A stretch of DNA of 64,000 nt, taken from NCBI GenBank assembly GCA_010909165.1, contig MU008166.1, positions 992,001 through 1,056,000 on the forward strand. The letters are read 5' to 3'. Numbering within the stretch: position 1 is the first letter of the stretch; each line of letters starts with the position of its first letter. Source of the stretch: Anthoceros angustus. Its lineage: Eukaryota > Streptophyta > Anthocerotopsida > Anthocerotales > Anthocerotaceae. The notes beneath the pieces were generated by a model that was not told the DNA's origin, ran no database searches, and saw only the letters and a list, made by a program, of their open reading frames with translations. The position numbers and the translations under genes are program-made. This document shows positions 25,187 through 36,250 of this stretch, piece after piece.

Positions 25187-25455
25187 CCCCCCACTGCAGG
25201 GTCCTGTTCTATTTCATTCCAAAGGAAGTGGTGACAATGCGGATAGCAAACATGTGGAATGTGCCCTTGTGGACAGTGGCGAGGGCGCCGGCCAGCCGGG
25301 GCCCCCTCATGCAACATGCCACGCCATACCACAGTGACGTGTTCCACTTCATTCTCCAGGAACTGGTGGCCAAGTGGATAGCAAACATGTTGCATGTGCC
25401 CCTCTACACATGGCGAGGCGGGGAGGCGGCCAGCCAGCGCCCCTCCCTCCTGCAC
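25187..25455. repeat. Tandem duplication (~143 bp) with GC-palindromic ends
   Basis: Two diverged units share TTCCA-TTTCATT, then GGTGACAATGCGGATAGCAAACATGT-like sequence (second unit: GTGGCCAAGTGGATAGCAAACATG). Each ends in a GC-rich block (GGCGCCGGCCAGCC at 25287; GCGGCCAGCCAGCGCCCC at about 25425). The minus strand is open through both units but has no recognised protein motif. Confidence 0.6.
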
Positions 25456-27369
25456 TGTAATAGGCGAAGGATCACACATTAAACCGAAAAGCGAAATTTT
25501 CTTCCCACAATTTTGTTTTATGGATTGAACACATGATTTCATGACCCTTCCATAGTGGCGTTGGAATCGCGATGTGATAACTATTGCTAGACCGGCAAGC
25601 AGGTGTGCATTGTGGGTATTGTTTTGGCGAAACAAAGCGGTGTGAGAGGGTCACCCTTGATCATATATACCAACGGCTCGTATGATCGGGGCGGACCCTT
25701 TTTTTTTGTTTCCACAATAGCTGAACCCACATCTTTTAGACCCATCACCAACCCTCTTCGGTGATTATTCACAAAAACCCCCATCGAGCATATTCCCCCT
25801 TAAAATTTATGATGTTACTTTAACTTTTAACGATAAGTAAAGCTCTTCCTACACAGGGTGGCTGCAAAAGCATCCAACAGCCAACATGATGTAAATCATA
25901 GGAGTAAGCACATTACAATGGACACAAACTCAACAAAAAGGATTTCACATGTGAAGGGCAATTTTTGTACTTCTGATCGATTTGCCGCATTGCTTTAGAA
26001 ATACCTCGACAAGCTTCAGGAGGACCACATTTCTTAGCATAGAAACCCATGAATGACCCGAGCTCCCTTCCGCCCCTATACATTTGAGTCTTGAATCGAC
26101 ATCAAACTCTGCAAGGGCTTGTTGTGCAAAAGCAGTGAAGCGGATTCTTGCCGTCCATGTCGAAAGTCGCTTCCTTTACTACCCCATCCAGCCCTCGCTC
26201 TTTGGTTGGCGGTGCTCCGCAGCAACCCGCAATCCTGAATTTCAGCGGTGGAGTCAGGAAAACGCATTTTCCATCCTATAAAAGCTCTGCATCACCCATG
26301 TCACCATCGAGCGATTGGCGGGGATCGGTGAGCATTGAGGATGTGCGAATAATCACGGTCTCCTCGTATATGAAGAGGCGAAGGTAGGCGCTGTAGCCAG
26401 TATACAGAGGCTTTTAGCCATCTTCCCTCCGGCTTCCTCTTTCCACTGTCGTACTAGCGCCAGACGTCGAGGCCATGGTTGAAGCTTTACTGCCGATGCA
26501 TGTACCCAACTTTGGCTTTTTACCCAGTTCTTGATCACAGTCGCAGCCAGTCAGTCGCCACTCCACAGTCCCTCACTGCTGCGCACTGCCCATGCTTTGA
26601 TTTACTCCACACTTTACGGACTTCTACCTTGGGGCAGGAGAATTCGGTGGCAGGCTAGCCGCCCGCATCTCACGCCACATCCTTCTTGCTCCATCGCCCG
26701 CTTGCACGTTCTCCTGCAGCGAGGCCGGGGAGGATTGGCTAAATTCGTCGAAACAAGATTGCATCACCCTATACAAATTGGGCTTGGGGATGGAAGATGC
26801 GGAGGTCTCGCCAACGCGGGGATGCCTTGTACGCAGCTCCAATCTGAGAGAGAAAGCAGGCTCTCTCCTGAGCGCACCCGAAGATCTCTCCTCCTTCCGC
26901 ATGCGCCGCGCCGCCATAGCGGTGAGTGGAGTCCTCTCAAGCCAATTTTGTGGGCGTTACCAATCGCCCAGGCGGAAACCGACTGAAAGGCAAACACCCG
27001 TTACCGTAGGAGTCTGCTTAACCCCGGCCAGTTAAAGGGTTACCTCGACCCGCCATGAGCCAAGATTAGAAACCACGATGTCATGTGAAAGGCTTGGTGG
27101 TTATGGGCCCTTATTCTCATATGCACCTATTTGACCCATTGCGTGACTGTCCCTAAATCCCGGTGGAGGCGGTAGTACATTGTCATTCTTACTCCTTGCA
27201 TGCCTTTTGCTGCCGCGATACTCAACGCCTCATTGGATTTCCTCGCTAGATTATATGCCTGATGTGGCGTCGTGGGCGTGGGTCACTAATTGTTGGCGGT
27301 CCAGGGCCAAACCACTTGGGCCCAGTGTTCTCTTTGCAAGGAATCTAGCAAGGCCACGGTGGGCGAGGG
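25456..27369. other. Exon-like minus-strand fragments, gene not identified
   Basis: No gene can be named. The minus strand carries segments that read like exons: MAARRMRKEERSSGALRRE at 26917-26624, ending at a plausible donor (AAG|GTAGAA), and PLYTGYSAYLRLFIYEE near 26410-26340. Further segments are FRIAGCCGAPPTKERGL near 26240-26180 and YRGGRELGSFMGFYAKKCGP near 26080-26020. They are separated by stops. They could be exons of a small gene or a pseudogene. Confidence 0.25.
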
Positions 27370-27882
27370 GTGGTGGGTTTTAAGAAACAAGCCTCCTACG
27401 CCCTTTTAAAGGAGTCCAAAACACTTGCGTTGCAAAACCTCAGGAGGGTTGTATGGCCGATACTGGCGTGCAAATATATGAACTTGCGGTTAACAGCATT
27501 GCATTATGGCACCAAAATGATTGGAACATGGCTTTCAGTACTTTACCTTAGCACTTACGTCCTCCATATAAATCGTACATGTGTATTAACCATGGCGGCG
27601 AAATGCGATGGTAAAAATGATCGACGATCTCGCCGTCCTCGCATAGGAGTTAGTGTGTTATGGTGTGCAGTAGATCTTGGAGTCGCTGTAGCATACTGTG
27701 GAAGTGATGATATTAAGCACTTGTGCGGGGAAAACGGCAGCAGCGTCGAGAGTTGTCTTAACTTGAAGCTATCTTGCACATGGTATTCAGATGGCCTAGC
27801 GAAAACGCTGAACGCCTTCGACCATAGGCAAAGCGACTCAATGAGAGTTAGGAGGTTGAAGGGGCGCCTAATGTTCGCATGA
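27370..27882 (+). other. Unidentified 170-codon open frame
   Basis: The longest plus-strand frame in this area, starting MVGFKKQASYALLKESK and containing a Cys-containing middle part. I recognise no domain. It lies beside a minus-strand DUF7869 fragment and may only be a chance frame inside a decayed element. Confidence 0.2.
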
Positions 27883-28186
27883 TTGCCTTGCCTGGCTTGT
27901 TAAGCCGTGATAGGTATATGGGAAAGGCCGAGACATACACGAGGTCCCAGGAGTTGCTAAGATAGTGGACCATGCGATGGGGGAAATTGTGAGCGGGGCG
28001 ATTTCAGGAACACCTCAGGAGGATCGATGTGCAAGATCGACCCCTTTCACAGAAACGGCGAAGTTATTCTGAGGGGACGTCGGAAGGACTCGTGCATTAT
28101 ATGTCAGCAGATGGGCAACCGGCGATGTCGTTGAGGAAGAGTGGGAGTGGACTGTTGTATTAGCGACTCACAAAACCTTGTTGCAA

Positions 28187-28700
28187 TCAGTGCTTGCGAG
28201 GTGTGAAAGAAAGATTTCGAGAAGCGGTAAGGTATAGATTCATTAGAATGCAGACAAAGCATGAGGAACATTTCCTTGAGTCTCTAATTCCATAGCGACA
28301 AAGGCCAATGATGAGCAGGTGCCCGGTACATGAGTCAACCTTGTGTTGAGTTACGTATAGTTGTATTTCTAATCCTGCATAGAAAGTAAGTCCGAGAAGG
28401 CGGTTTGACCTTTGGGATCTTCCTCTCTTGTAGTTGCATTTCCATAGCTTTAAGAACCAAGCGTATGTGACATATTTGAGCCGTGACCCTTTCACTCTAA
28501 GTTTTGTCACAGGTGTGAAGACCATATTTCTAATTTTGTACGTGTCGGGAAGATTGAAAACCTCCACATTTTGGGGAGCCTCGTGACCATGTACATAAAA
28601 AGTACTTTCCATCAAGCTATAGCTTCTCGCGCATGCTGAGAGGCTGCTTGTATCAGGGTTTTGATGCGATCAAAACCATCCACGGTGAGTGCTATGAAAA
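28187..28700 (-). pseudogene. DUF7869-type element, copy 3 (N-terminal fragment, inverted)
   Basis: Minus-strand fragment of the family at 22168-24900. It reads ESTFYVHGHEAPQNVEVFNL, then TYKIRNMVF, and YAWFLKLWKCNYKRGR at about 28470-28415. This corresponds to the NIEVFNLP and TRWFLKLWKGHFNR region of copy 1 at 22640-22760. The RENKN core was not found downstream on this strand. The fragment lies 0.3 kb left of the CACTA element and faces away from it. Confidence 0.55.
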
Positions 28701-28929
28701 GAACCCTAGCCTTTAACTCCTCATACAGTGTGTCCCACACAATAAACTCTCCCGAATGCCTTCCGTAGACAACAACTGCGTGATCGTCCTTGTCAGAACC
28801 TTTTTGGGCGTGAACTACCCATGGTTTGTCGGCCTGAGTCAGTCTTTGGTCACAGGTTTCAAGTTATTCGTCTTTGGTTGGAGGTTTGAAGCGCCCTTAT
28901 CTGGAGGAGGTTTAGAAGTAGCCTACCGG

Positions 28930-29022
28930 GTCGGCGCCCTTATATCCAGCGGAAGAGGGAGCAGGCCAAGTGGCTCAGCCGAGCAGATGCCTAGTCCATT
29001 GGGGGGCCCCTGCCCTCCCCAC
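28930..29022. other. GC-rich flank of the CACTA insertion
   Basis: Contains GGTCGGCGCCC and GGGGGGCCCC, similar to the GC-palindromic blocks elsewhere. The right flank of the transposon (44245-44300) also holds GGCCGGCGC, consistent with insertion into GC-rich repeat DNA. Confidence 0.4.
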
Positions 29023-29025
29023 TCC

Positions 29026-29054
29026 CCCTACTAGAAAAGGCAGCCTATGTTACA
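29026..29054 (+). repeat. CACTA left terminal inverted repeat
   Basis: 29 bp beginning CCCTACTAGAAAAGGCAGCC, preceded by TCC. Perfect inverted match to 44213-44241. Confidence 0.9.
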
Positions 29055-29330
29055 CTTTATGTTAAGATTTGGACCCCGGATGTAACACTTATGTTGCAAT
29101 TTTGGGGTCATGTAACACTTTTGGGCGCTTGTTACACTTTGGCTTGGAAACCAAACCGGAGTGTTTGTTGCAACCATGTTGCAAGTGTGTTACAATTTTG
29201 TTGAGATGAAGTGAGAGGCGCTTTTGTCCTCTCTCAAGATTGCAACAGTTGCAACATATAAAGTGTTACAAGAAAAGTCTTGTAACACTTTTGGAGGCTT
29301 GTAGAACCTCCTCCCCATCTACCTTCCTCC
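29055..29330. repeat. CACTA left subterminal repeats
   Basis: Multiple copies of TGTAACACTT or its complement, plus TTGCAA-containing variants, in both orientations between about 29055 and 29300. In En/Spm-type elements such clustered short motifs bind the TNPA-type accessory protein. The same motifs occur inside the right end. Confidence 0.75.
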
Positions 29331-30620
29331 TTTACTACATTTACCATATAGAATACTTGGTTTCCTTATTACCTCGTATGAATACATATAAATAAATACA
29401 TGTATGCATACCTTTCAGAATCTGGTATTGGTAATATTCCATATACGATAATTTCCTATGACATACGGTTATATTTCATTTTGTATAAAACATTATCGAC
29501 ACCGCTAACGTCGTAAATTGTACACGTCCGGGATACTATACTTTGTATTCATCATTCACAACACGAAAACATGCGGATACATACATCCCACATTTCAGTG
29601 ACCTATTTTTGTGTCCGTCGCAACCTACCTTCTCTAGCGGGCGTTACGTGCGGCTTGTCCCCATGCCCATCGGCTTCTTGCCATGGCTCGCCCACCCTTC
29701 TTATCATTACTACTTTGTCCTTCCTAGGAGTTTGCTTTCTTGCCGTGGAGGTTCTTTCGCTCCATACAGGCGCTTCTTCATTTCTAATTTCCTACTCCTC
29801 GTATGCATGAGAAGGAAACCTCCTACAACCCCTGTTTTGCGATTTTCTTCCTCCCTTCCTCTTGCGTCCCGCGACCTTTCCCTTTCCATCGCATCCACCT
29901 CCCTTCCGGTCCCTCACGCGCACCGGTACAAACATCGCATGCATGCCCTTCATGGCATATAGTGGTGTGCAACGACCTTCAATTGCTTACCTTCGCACCC
30001 ATCTTGTTTTCTTATGTACCTCTTGCCCACAATGCTCCTTCCATCCTCGCTCTTTCCTGTGGCGCCCTGTCTGCAGCCGCTATGCCTCCAGCACCTCCCC
30101 GCTTTCCTCTTTCGGCCTCCACCTTTTGTCACGGTGGCGTAGCCTCCAATGGGGCCCCAGTGGAGGTCCATGCTTTCAACATCGGGTCGAGGTGTGTGTC
30201 GGCACGGTTAGGCACGCCCTCAATGTCGTCCCTTCCTCATACTGCGCCATTTGTTTTGGCGTTCGCCATCAACTGTACCCCTTTTGCCTCTTTCTCCCTC
30301 CCCTCGAAATTCCCTCATGGCTGCCACTCGCCTTTTGGCCCCACCACGACCATGGCGCTTGCGGACCCCGCCTCTCCTCCATTCGCCACCGCCTCTCCCT
30401 CTCCCACCCCATTTGTTCACAGCGCTGGACACATGCCCCCCTTTGGTGACGACACAATTGCCTCCCCGCTGAGCAATTCTCATCCGCCCTCCGATTCCAT
30501 CCCTCATGTCTTTCACTCGTCACTCCCTCGACCCCATCTCCGTCCACAATGTGCATTACGCGTCACTGGCGATGGGCACCCTCACACGCCCTTTACCAGG
30601 CCCTCTTGACACACCCCTCC
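29331..30620. other. CACTA interior, no recognised gene
   Basis: AT-rich to about 29540, then strongly pyrimidine-rich on the plus strand. Long open plus-strand frames around 29803-30609 are Ser/Pro/His-rich and look like compositional artefacts. The minus strand could encode a charged protein but has no motif I recognise. Confidence 0.4.
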
Positions 30621-30621
30621 C

Positions 30622-31175
30622 GTGACCGGCATGGCCGCTGGTGATTCAAGTCCCTCCCTTGCGGCCAAGGCGCAGCTTGACGGTGACGGGCACACCCGTG
30701 GTCGTGTCGTCGGCCACCCCCTCTCCCTACACATCTTCTCACACTCTCGGCATTCACACTATCACCGGGCATGGGCGTTCCATCACCTTCGGGTGATCGT
30801 GGCGTCGTCGGCACCACGATCACATTGCCGTCATAGCCTCACTCTGGACTGTTTCCACCATCGCACCATCCCACCTTCGTGGCACCAAGCGCCCCTCCCC
30901 TCCTTCCGTGAACCGGCATGGCCGCTCTGGTGATTCCAAGTCCCTCCACCTCGGCCATGGCGCAGCACGGTGACGGCACACCAATTGTCCGTCACGCGCC
31001 TCTCCCTACACATCTTCTCACACTCTCGGCATTCACACTATCACCGGGCATGGGCGTTCCATCACCGGGTGATCGTGGCGTCGTCGGCACCACGATCACA
31101 TTGCCGTCATAGCCTCACTCCACTGTTTCCACCATCGCACCATCCCACCTTGGCGGACCAAGCGCCCTCCCTCCG
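30622..31175. repeat. Tandem duplication (~280 bp unit) inside the CACTA element
   Basis: Two units each run from GGCATGGCCGCT through CTCTCCCTACACATCTTCTC and GATCACATTGCCGTCATAGC to CACCATCGCACCATCCCACC. Unit 1 is about 30629-30915 and unit 2 about 30916-31150. Small indels separate the copies, so the duplication is not brand new. Confidence 0.8.
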
Positions 31176-31401
31176 TTTCTCTTTCGTGTTTTGTCTCCCC
31201 TCCTCTCCCAATGCATTCTACTCCCCGTCCTCCTACTTATCCCCCACATCCACACCACCACCTCCTGTGATGCCTCCCATCTTCCATCCTTGTCTAAATG
31301 CCACGGATCTGGATCCATCTCCAATTCCATGTCGTTCAACAAAATTCTCATCTCCCTTGTCCTCTGCCAGCCCGAACCTCTGGTTCCGGTTATTCCATGT
31401 C

Positions 31402-32330
31402 TTACCTGTATGAACTCGGCAGACCCGCCCACTCATGAGCCCCAGAGGTTGCATGGAGATCGTCCTCTTGACCTCCCAAATTCAGCCTCCTCTTGATTTG
31501 GGTACCTCCCATGCTTCTTCTCAAACCGAAGCACCCATCCACGCCCTCCCTTGCCCCAAGGGTTTGGCCCCACCCTCGTTTTGGCCAGCTCTCTTTTGCA
31601 AGTTCATACTTGATGGCTCGAACTTCCGTTCGTTGCAGCTCCATCCGAGCCCAGGCAAGGGCATCTTCCCACTCCTCCTCGTCCACCATGCTCGGCTTCT
31701 TCCGCTCCTCCCCTCCCCTCCCCTCCTCTCCTCTAATGCCGCTTTGCGGCCTCCACATCGAGAATTGCGCGTGCGAGTCATTTCGAAGTGTCGGCTTATC
31801 TTGGACTTCACCACCAGGTCGGGAAGGCTTGACACCGATTTCACTAACGTCCCTTCTCCCCTCGGGCGTCGCGCCATCTTGCCATGTTCCCCAGTTCATT
31901 CACAACCTTAGTCTTCACCAGTTTCAACAGCTCTTGCCTTGCTTGCTCGGACCCCGAACAACATCGGATTCCCTTCCCTTCCTCCTTTGCTTTTGCATTG
32001 CCTCCTTGACCATTTCACGCCATTCCTTTTATCAAGGTCACAAGTGCATCGTTGTCCACCTCAGACACCACTCCATCAGCATCCAGTTCCTGCACACCCT
32101 CCTCTCCCCTTGTCATCACACCTCCCCCTTGTCGAAACTGCCGTCGCCATTCCTCATCCAGTTCTTGTGCGTGTGTCGGCGCAGTCCGCAGACCCTGCCC
32201 CACGCGGGTTGCCCTGCCCTGTCCTCGGTTTTCAGTTTGCCTTCTCGCAGTCCCAACCACCTCCCGTGTTGCCATGGGCTGCCTCCACATGTCCTGCTGC
32301 ATGAACAGCTGCCAGCATGCCAAGCAAGGT
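31402..32330 (-). other. Possible second CACTA gene product (charged, unidentified)
   Basis: Minus-strand frames that together read like one charged, partly helical protein: ELDEEWRRQFRQGGG with GVVSEVDNDALVTLIKG (about 32175-32020), then VDEEEWEDALAWARMELQR and VRAIKYELAKESW (about 31690-31590). Frame breaks occur between them. CACTA elements often carry a second gene besides the transposase (TNPA-like or other). No family signature supports a specific name. Confidence 0.3.
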
Positions 32331-33689
32331 GCATAGCGTCAAGCCAGCGCATCAACGTGTGTACAAATTGAACAAGGCGTTCTTGTCAATCCGGTCTCGA
32401 AACACCCACCTCATCGATAGCAAAGCATCGTCACCCTGCGTTCAATTCGCGACGCAATGCTCCAAGTCGCGTCTGTCGGGGGATATTCCACGTCTCCATG
32501 TCCTCAACCGCCATTGGTTGGCTGCCATGTTCCCTTGTCCCTCACAACTCTCCGTGTGTCTATGTAGGATGCGGTGGCACGTGAGGCCTTCGGATCGGAG
32601 GTGTTAGGTGGTGGGGTGGATGAGCGGTAGCTCGAGGCAGAGCTTGCCTCTCATCCTCCCCACCCACCTACGGATAGGCGTCGGCGGCAGCGTCGGCGGC
32701 CGCCGCGATGGTGCTCCTAGCGGGGTATCGATGTCCGCAAACTCACGCCCTTCCCTTCACATCCATTGCCCGTTCGGACGCCACCGCGCCATCTTGAAGG
32801 CATTGGCTTGCCCTTCACGATAGTTGCCAAGCCAAGGGTCGCCGCCAAAATTCAAAGCTCTTCATATGGAAAGCCTTTGTTTGCAAACTTCATTAAGCGT
32901 GTCATTGGAATCGGCGTCCTCGCATGCCCTTTCTCCCGTCATAATGACTAGTGTTTTATATTACGACAACTTGTAGTCCCTTGCCCACAATTGAGTGCGG
33001 ATCTAGAGGTCATCATTGCATATTGCCGATAATCGGTGTCCTCGTGAACACCGCCGACCACGGTATTTAGATTGTCACGTTACTGTCTTCCATTGGAGCC
33101 ACATTACGTTCATCGGAGTCAGGAGGTTACGCCCCATCTTCGTGTGTCGCGTTAGTTGTCTTCCAATGGAGCCACATTACATTACGTTCGTCGGTGGTCC
33201 GGAGGTTGCCCATCCTCGGCGTCCATAGGCCACATGCCATGCGCTATATGGCTCGTCCACTCGCTCGTGTCCCTCCATCCCTGGCCGGTGTGGACGCAGC
33301 GATGGCCACCTATGTTGTCATCCCGTCTGATCATACCTGCGTCACGATGGCGGACAAGCGGACCATCTATTGAGCGCACCACACACACAAACTTTCTCCG
33401 TGTTACAATGTCAAATCCGTTACGACTTTCGCATCGATGGCCTTGTCCCTCCGGTGACACTCGTACCATCTAACCTTCAACAAAATTGGCTTAAAATCAT
33501 GCGAACCGCGGAGTATTTGTTCTATGTGCGTAGAGCAGGCGCTCCTCTTCAATGTCGCCGCCCTGTCGATCATGAGAAACTTCGCTCACCGCATCCTTTG
33601 TACTCCGGCGGCGTTTGTCCCGCTTCGAGGTGGCCTTTGTTCCACATGTGGCTATATGCGCTGCAACGCAGCCCATCCATGATTGCGGT
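32331..33689. other. CACTA interior, no recognised gene
   Basis: No family recognised on either strand. A short imperfect tandem repeat at about 33085-33200 contains CTTCCA(A/T)TGGAGCCACATTAC twice. Confidence 0.4.
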
Positions 33690-36250
33690 CACTTCAGGTC
33701 ATGCAAGGATGCCCATCCCATGCGTTCGAGCCCTTCTTCCATATATCCACCGCGAAAGTCCGTCGACCATCCGTGCACCGTTTGTCCTAACTTCTTCCTC
33801 GTACATGTCCAAGAAGCGGCGGCACCTCGTGATACAACACATATGTGTATGCTGGCGTGCCTCCACGGCATCCATAATGTACGACGGCCGACACCAGCAC
33901 CTTCTCCCCATACGTTCATCTGCGGTCCATGCTTCTCCCACGTGAGCGTAATAACGGCGGAGAAATGTCATGCCGAAATGCAAACTCTCCTCACGCATGT
34001 ACCCCACCGCTATCTGGACTCGGGTCTCGCCTGTCGCTTCACGGATCCTAAATACCTCTCCACGGGTACATCCACCTAGTGTGAACTGGGCCCAAAGCGG
34101 CCACCTCGTCCACTAAGTGTAATATGAGGTGGGTTGATATATCAAACATCTTCGGGGGAAATTGCTTCTCAAGAGAGCACATTACCCTCACTGCCTCTTC
34201 GCGCTGTGCTTGGATGTCCCGACTCGGTATCGTCCACTGGCAAATCCACCGGTAAAGGCGTCCTAGCTTTACAACCGCCTTGTACACCTCTGGCTCTATG
34301 CACCCCCGGAGGACGATGGGGAATATGATTTCCAACATAATGTGCCGATCATGGCATTTAGCCAACTTTCCGCTTTCCACCTTAGCTATGTTGGACCCAT
34401 AGCACATGGGCGACTTGATGCGTTTAATGCCCTCAATCACGGTCTTCAAGTCGATTTGGACAAAGCGTCACGGCGCTGCGGTATTGGCCATCGTCACCTC
34501 AGCCACAACCATCTTTTCCCCGCTTGCTACCATGTCCATGCGCGAAGCAATGTCATCTCGCTCTCCGTCGGCGTGTGCCATATGGCCTCTGCATTGTTTT
34601 TCCACGTGCATCACATCCTTTGGCGCCCACACAAGCATGTGGCCGATATGGCAGACTACGAACAAGGGCGACATTCTCCGGTTCCAAAGTTGCCCGGCCG
34701 GCGGGCGCTGCGGTGTCGCAGCTTCTCTGCGTGCCATATCCGTCACAATATCATCGAACGTTGGCGGCTTTGGTTTGGGTCGGAGGTCCGCCATCCATCA
34801 AACCAATCGCATCCTCCCACCGTCCCATTGGGCATTAGCCGGTAGCGATCCGACAAAGCGGGCTTTTCAAATCTCGGAATAGCGAGAATCAAGGTCCGCC
34901 CGATCGACGCTGCTTCCCTCTCACTTGCAATCCGGTGAGGTACCCAACCCGGGTAATCGGCAATGATGTGCGAGAATCAGCGTAACGAAATGCCTCTTAG
35001 GATGGTTTTCCGGCATTGAGAAATCTTCCATGTCCACCCCTCCATAACTCTTGAGTTCATCTACCGAGGTGCCATGTACACATCGAAATTTTTAACCATC
35101 CCGGCACAATCGGAGGCATGATGACATGCGTCCTTTGTCTGGGGTGGCATGTTGTGCACAAATACCAAAACCGCCATATGGACGTGTTTGCGGACACAAA
35201 GCAGGTTGAACGTCTGTGGATAATGCTAACCTCAAGTTCCTCGGCTCATCGCCGAAACCATCAAGCCATCTAGTGCTCTCCATGCCGGGTATCCGCCATC
35301 ATGGACATGTCCCCATTCTCGCTTTGCCTCCCGACATACCAAGTCATCAAGCGTGCTATTTCCGCCATTCAAACATGCGTTTGAGTCGCGGTTTCAAGGG
35401 AAAATGCCAGAGGACCTTCCGAGGACTCCCGACCCGTTCATCAAACCCATCCCTGAACCGCGGCGTCCCACACTTTGGGCAATGGTTGCAGTCCCCGTAC
35501 TCGCCCACGAGCGATCTTTCTCACAAGCATGGATTTTCTCATATCTGGGGCCAAATAGGTGCAACAGTGACTTGGCCTCGTACATGTCCTTCGGTAACTC
35601 GTTCGGAACTGGCAAAAAATCCACACTTAAGATCTTTAAGAGGGCTGTTAATGCGACGTCACTGATGTCAAACATGGTTTGCCAAGACAACAACAACAGT
35701 GTGGCGCTTAGCCGGCTCTCTTTCGCTTTCACCGCCTGTTCACACTGGTATAAAGGCGTCTCGCCAGCAGCGCGACAAGCAGCGGTTCTGTGCGCGGTTC
35801 CCTCCGTGCCAAGTGCATGATCAGTTGCTTCCAGCAAGTCGTCCACAGAGTGCATATGAGGTACCTCTTCACGTTCCGTTCCCTCGTCCATGCTCTCCAC
35901 ATCGGACGCCACTTTGGTCGCCCCCATTGCCTTGTCTCGCATTTCATACTCCTCGGGCCGTTTAGTGTGCGGTGGAGAGCGCCTTCAAGGCCTCCGCCCG
36001 TCTGTCCAAACTTGGCTCCGCAGTGCGAGATAAACCTCGATGCAAATTAGAGAGCAAATGCGGCAGCATGCGAGCTTACGCGGCGGAGCCGTGGCAGCAA
36101 GCGTGCGATCTTGAGATGTCGCTGGAATCCGCCGAGGTCGCCACACCGACGGCATGGACAAAACATGTAAACCTCATTTGCAAATCGGGGCATCTTGCAC
36201 GTGGTCCCGACCGGTGTCGACCTGGCGGCAATCAGGCGGCGCAGCACGGG
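33690..36250 (-). pseudogene. TNPD: TNPD-like CACTA transposase, frame-broken
   Basis: Minus-strand transposase remnant with the order expected of the tnp2/TNPD family. A transposase-associated domain lies at about 36210-36120 (FCPCRRCGDLGGFQRHL). The N-terminal part is at 35830-35560: SRLSATLLLLSWQTMFDISD, LPKDMYEAKSLLHLFGPRY and KIHACEKDR. The tnp2 (Transposase_21) core follows: DEPRNLRLALSTD near 35250, VDELKSYGGVDMEDFSMP near 35060, and WAPKDVMHVEK near 34630. The DUF4218 segment at 34360-34060 is clear: GKLAKCHDRHIMLEIIFPI, MCSLEKQFPPKMFDISTHLI and VHTRWMYPWRG. After it, MGYMREESLHFGMTFLRRYY (about 34007-33945) matches the usual C-terminal extension. Several frame changes separate these pieces; some may be introns, but core positions look damaged. 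It is the main evidence for the class of this transposon. Confidence 0.8.

Noticed and set aside
29803-30609. 268-codon plus-strand ORF in the left CACTA interior
   Set aside because: Ser/Pro/His-rich product of a pyrimidine-rich strand, overlapping open frames on both strands, no motif.
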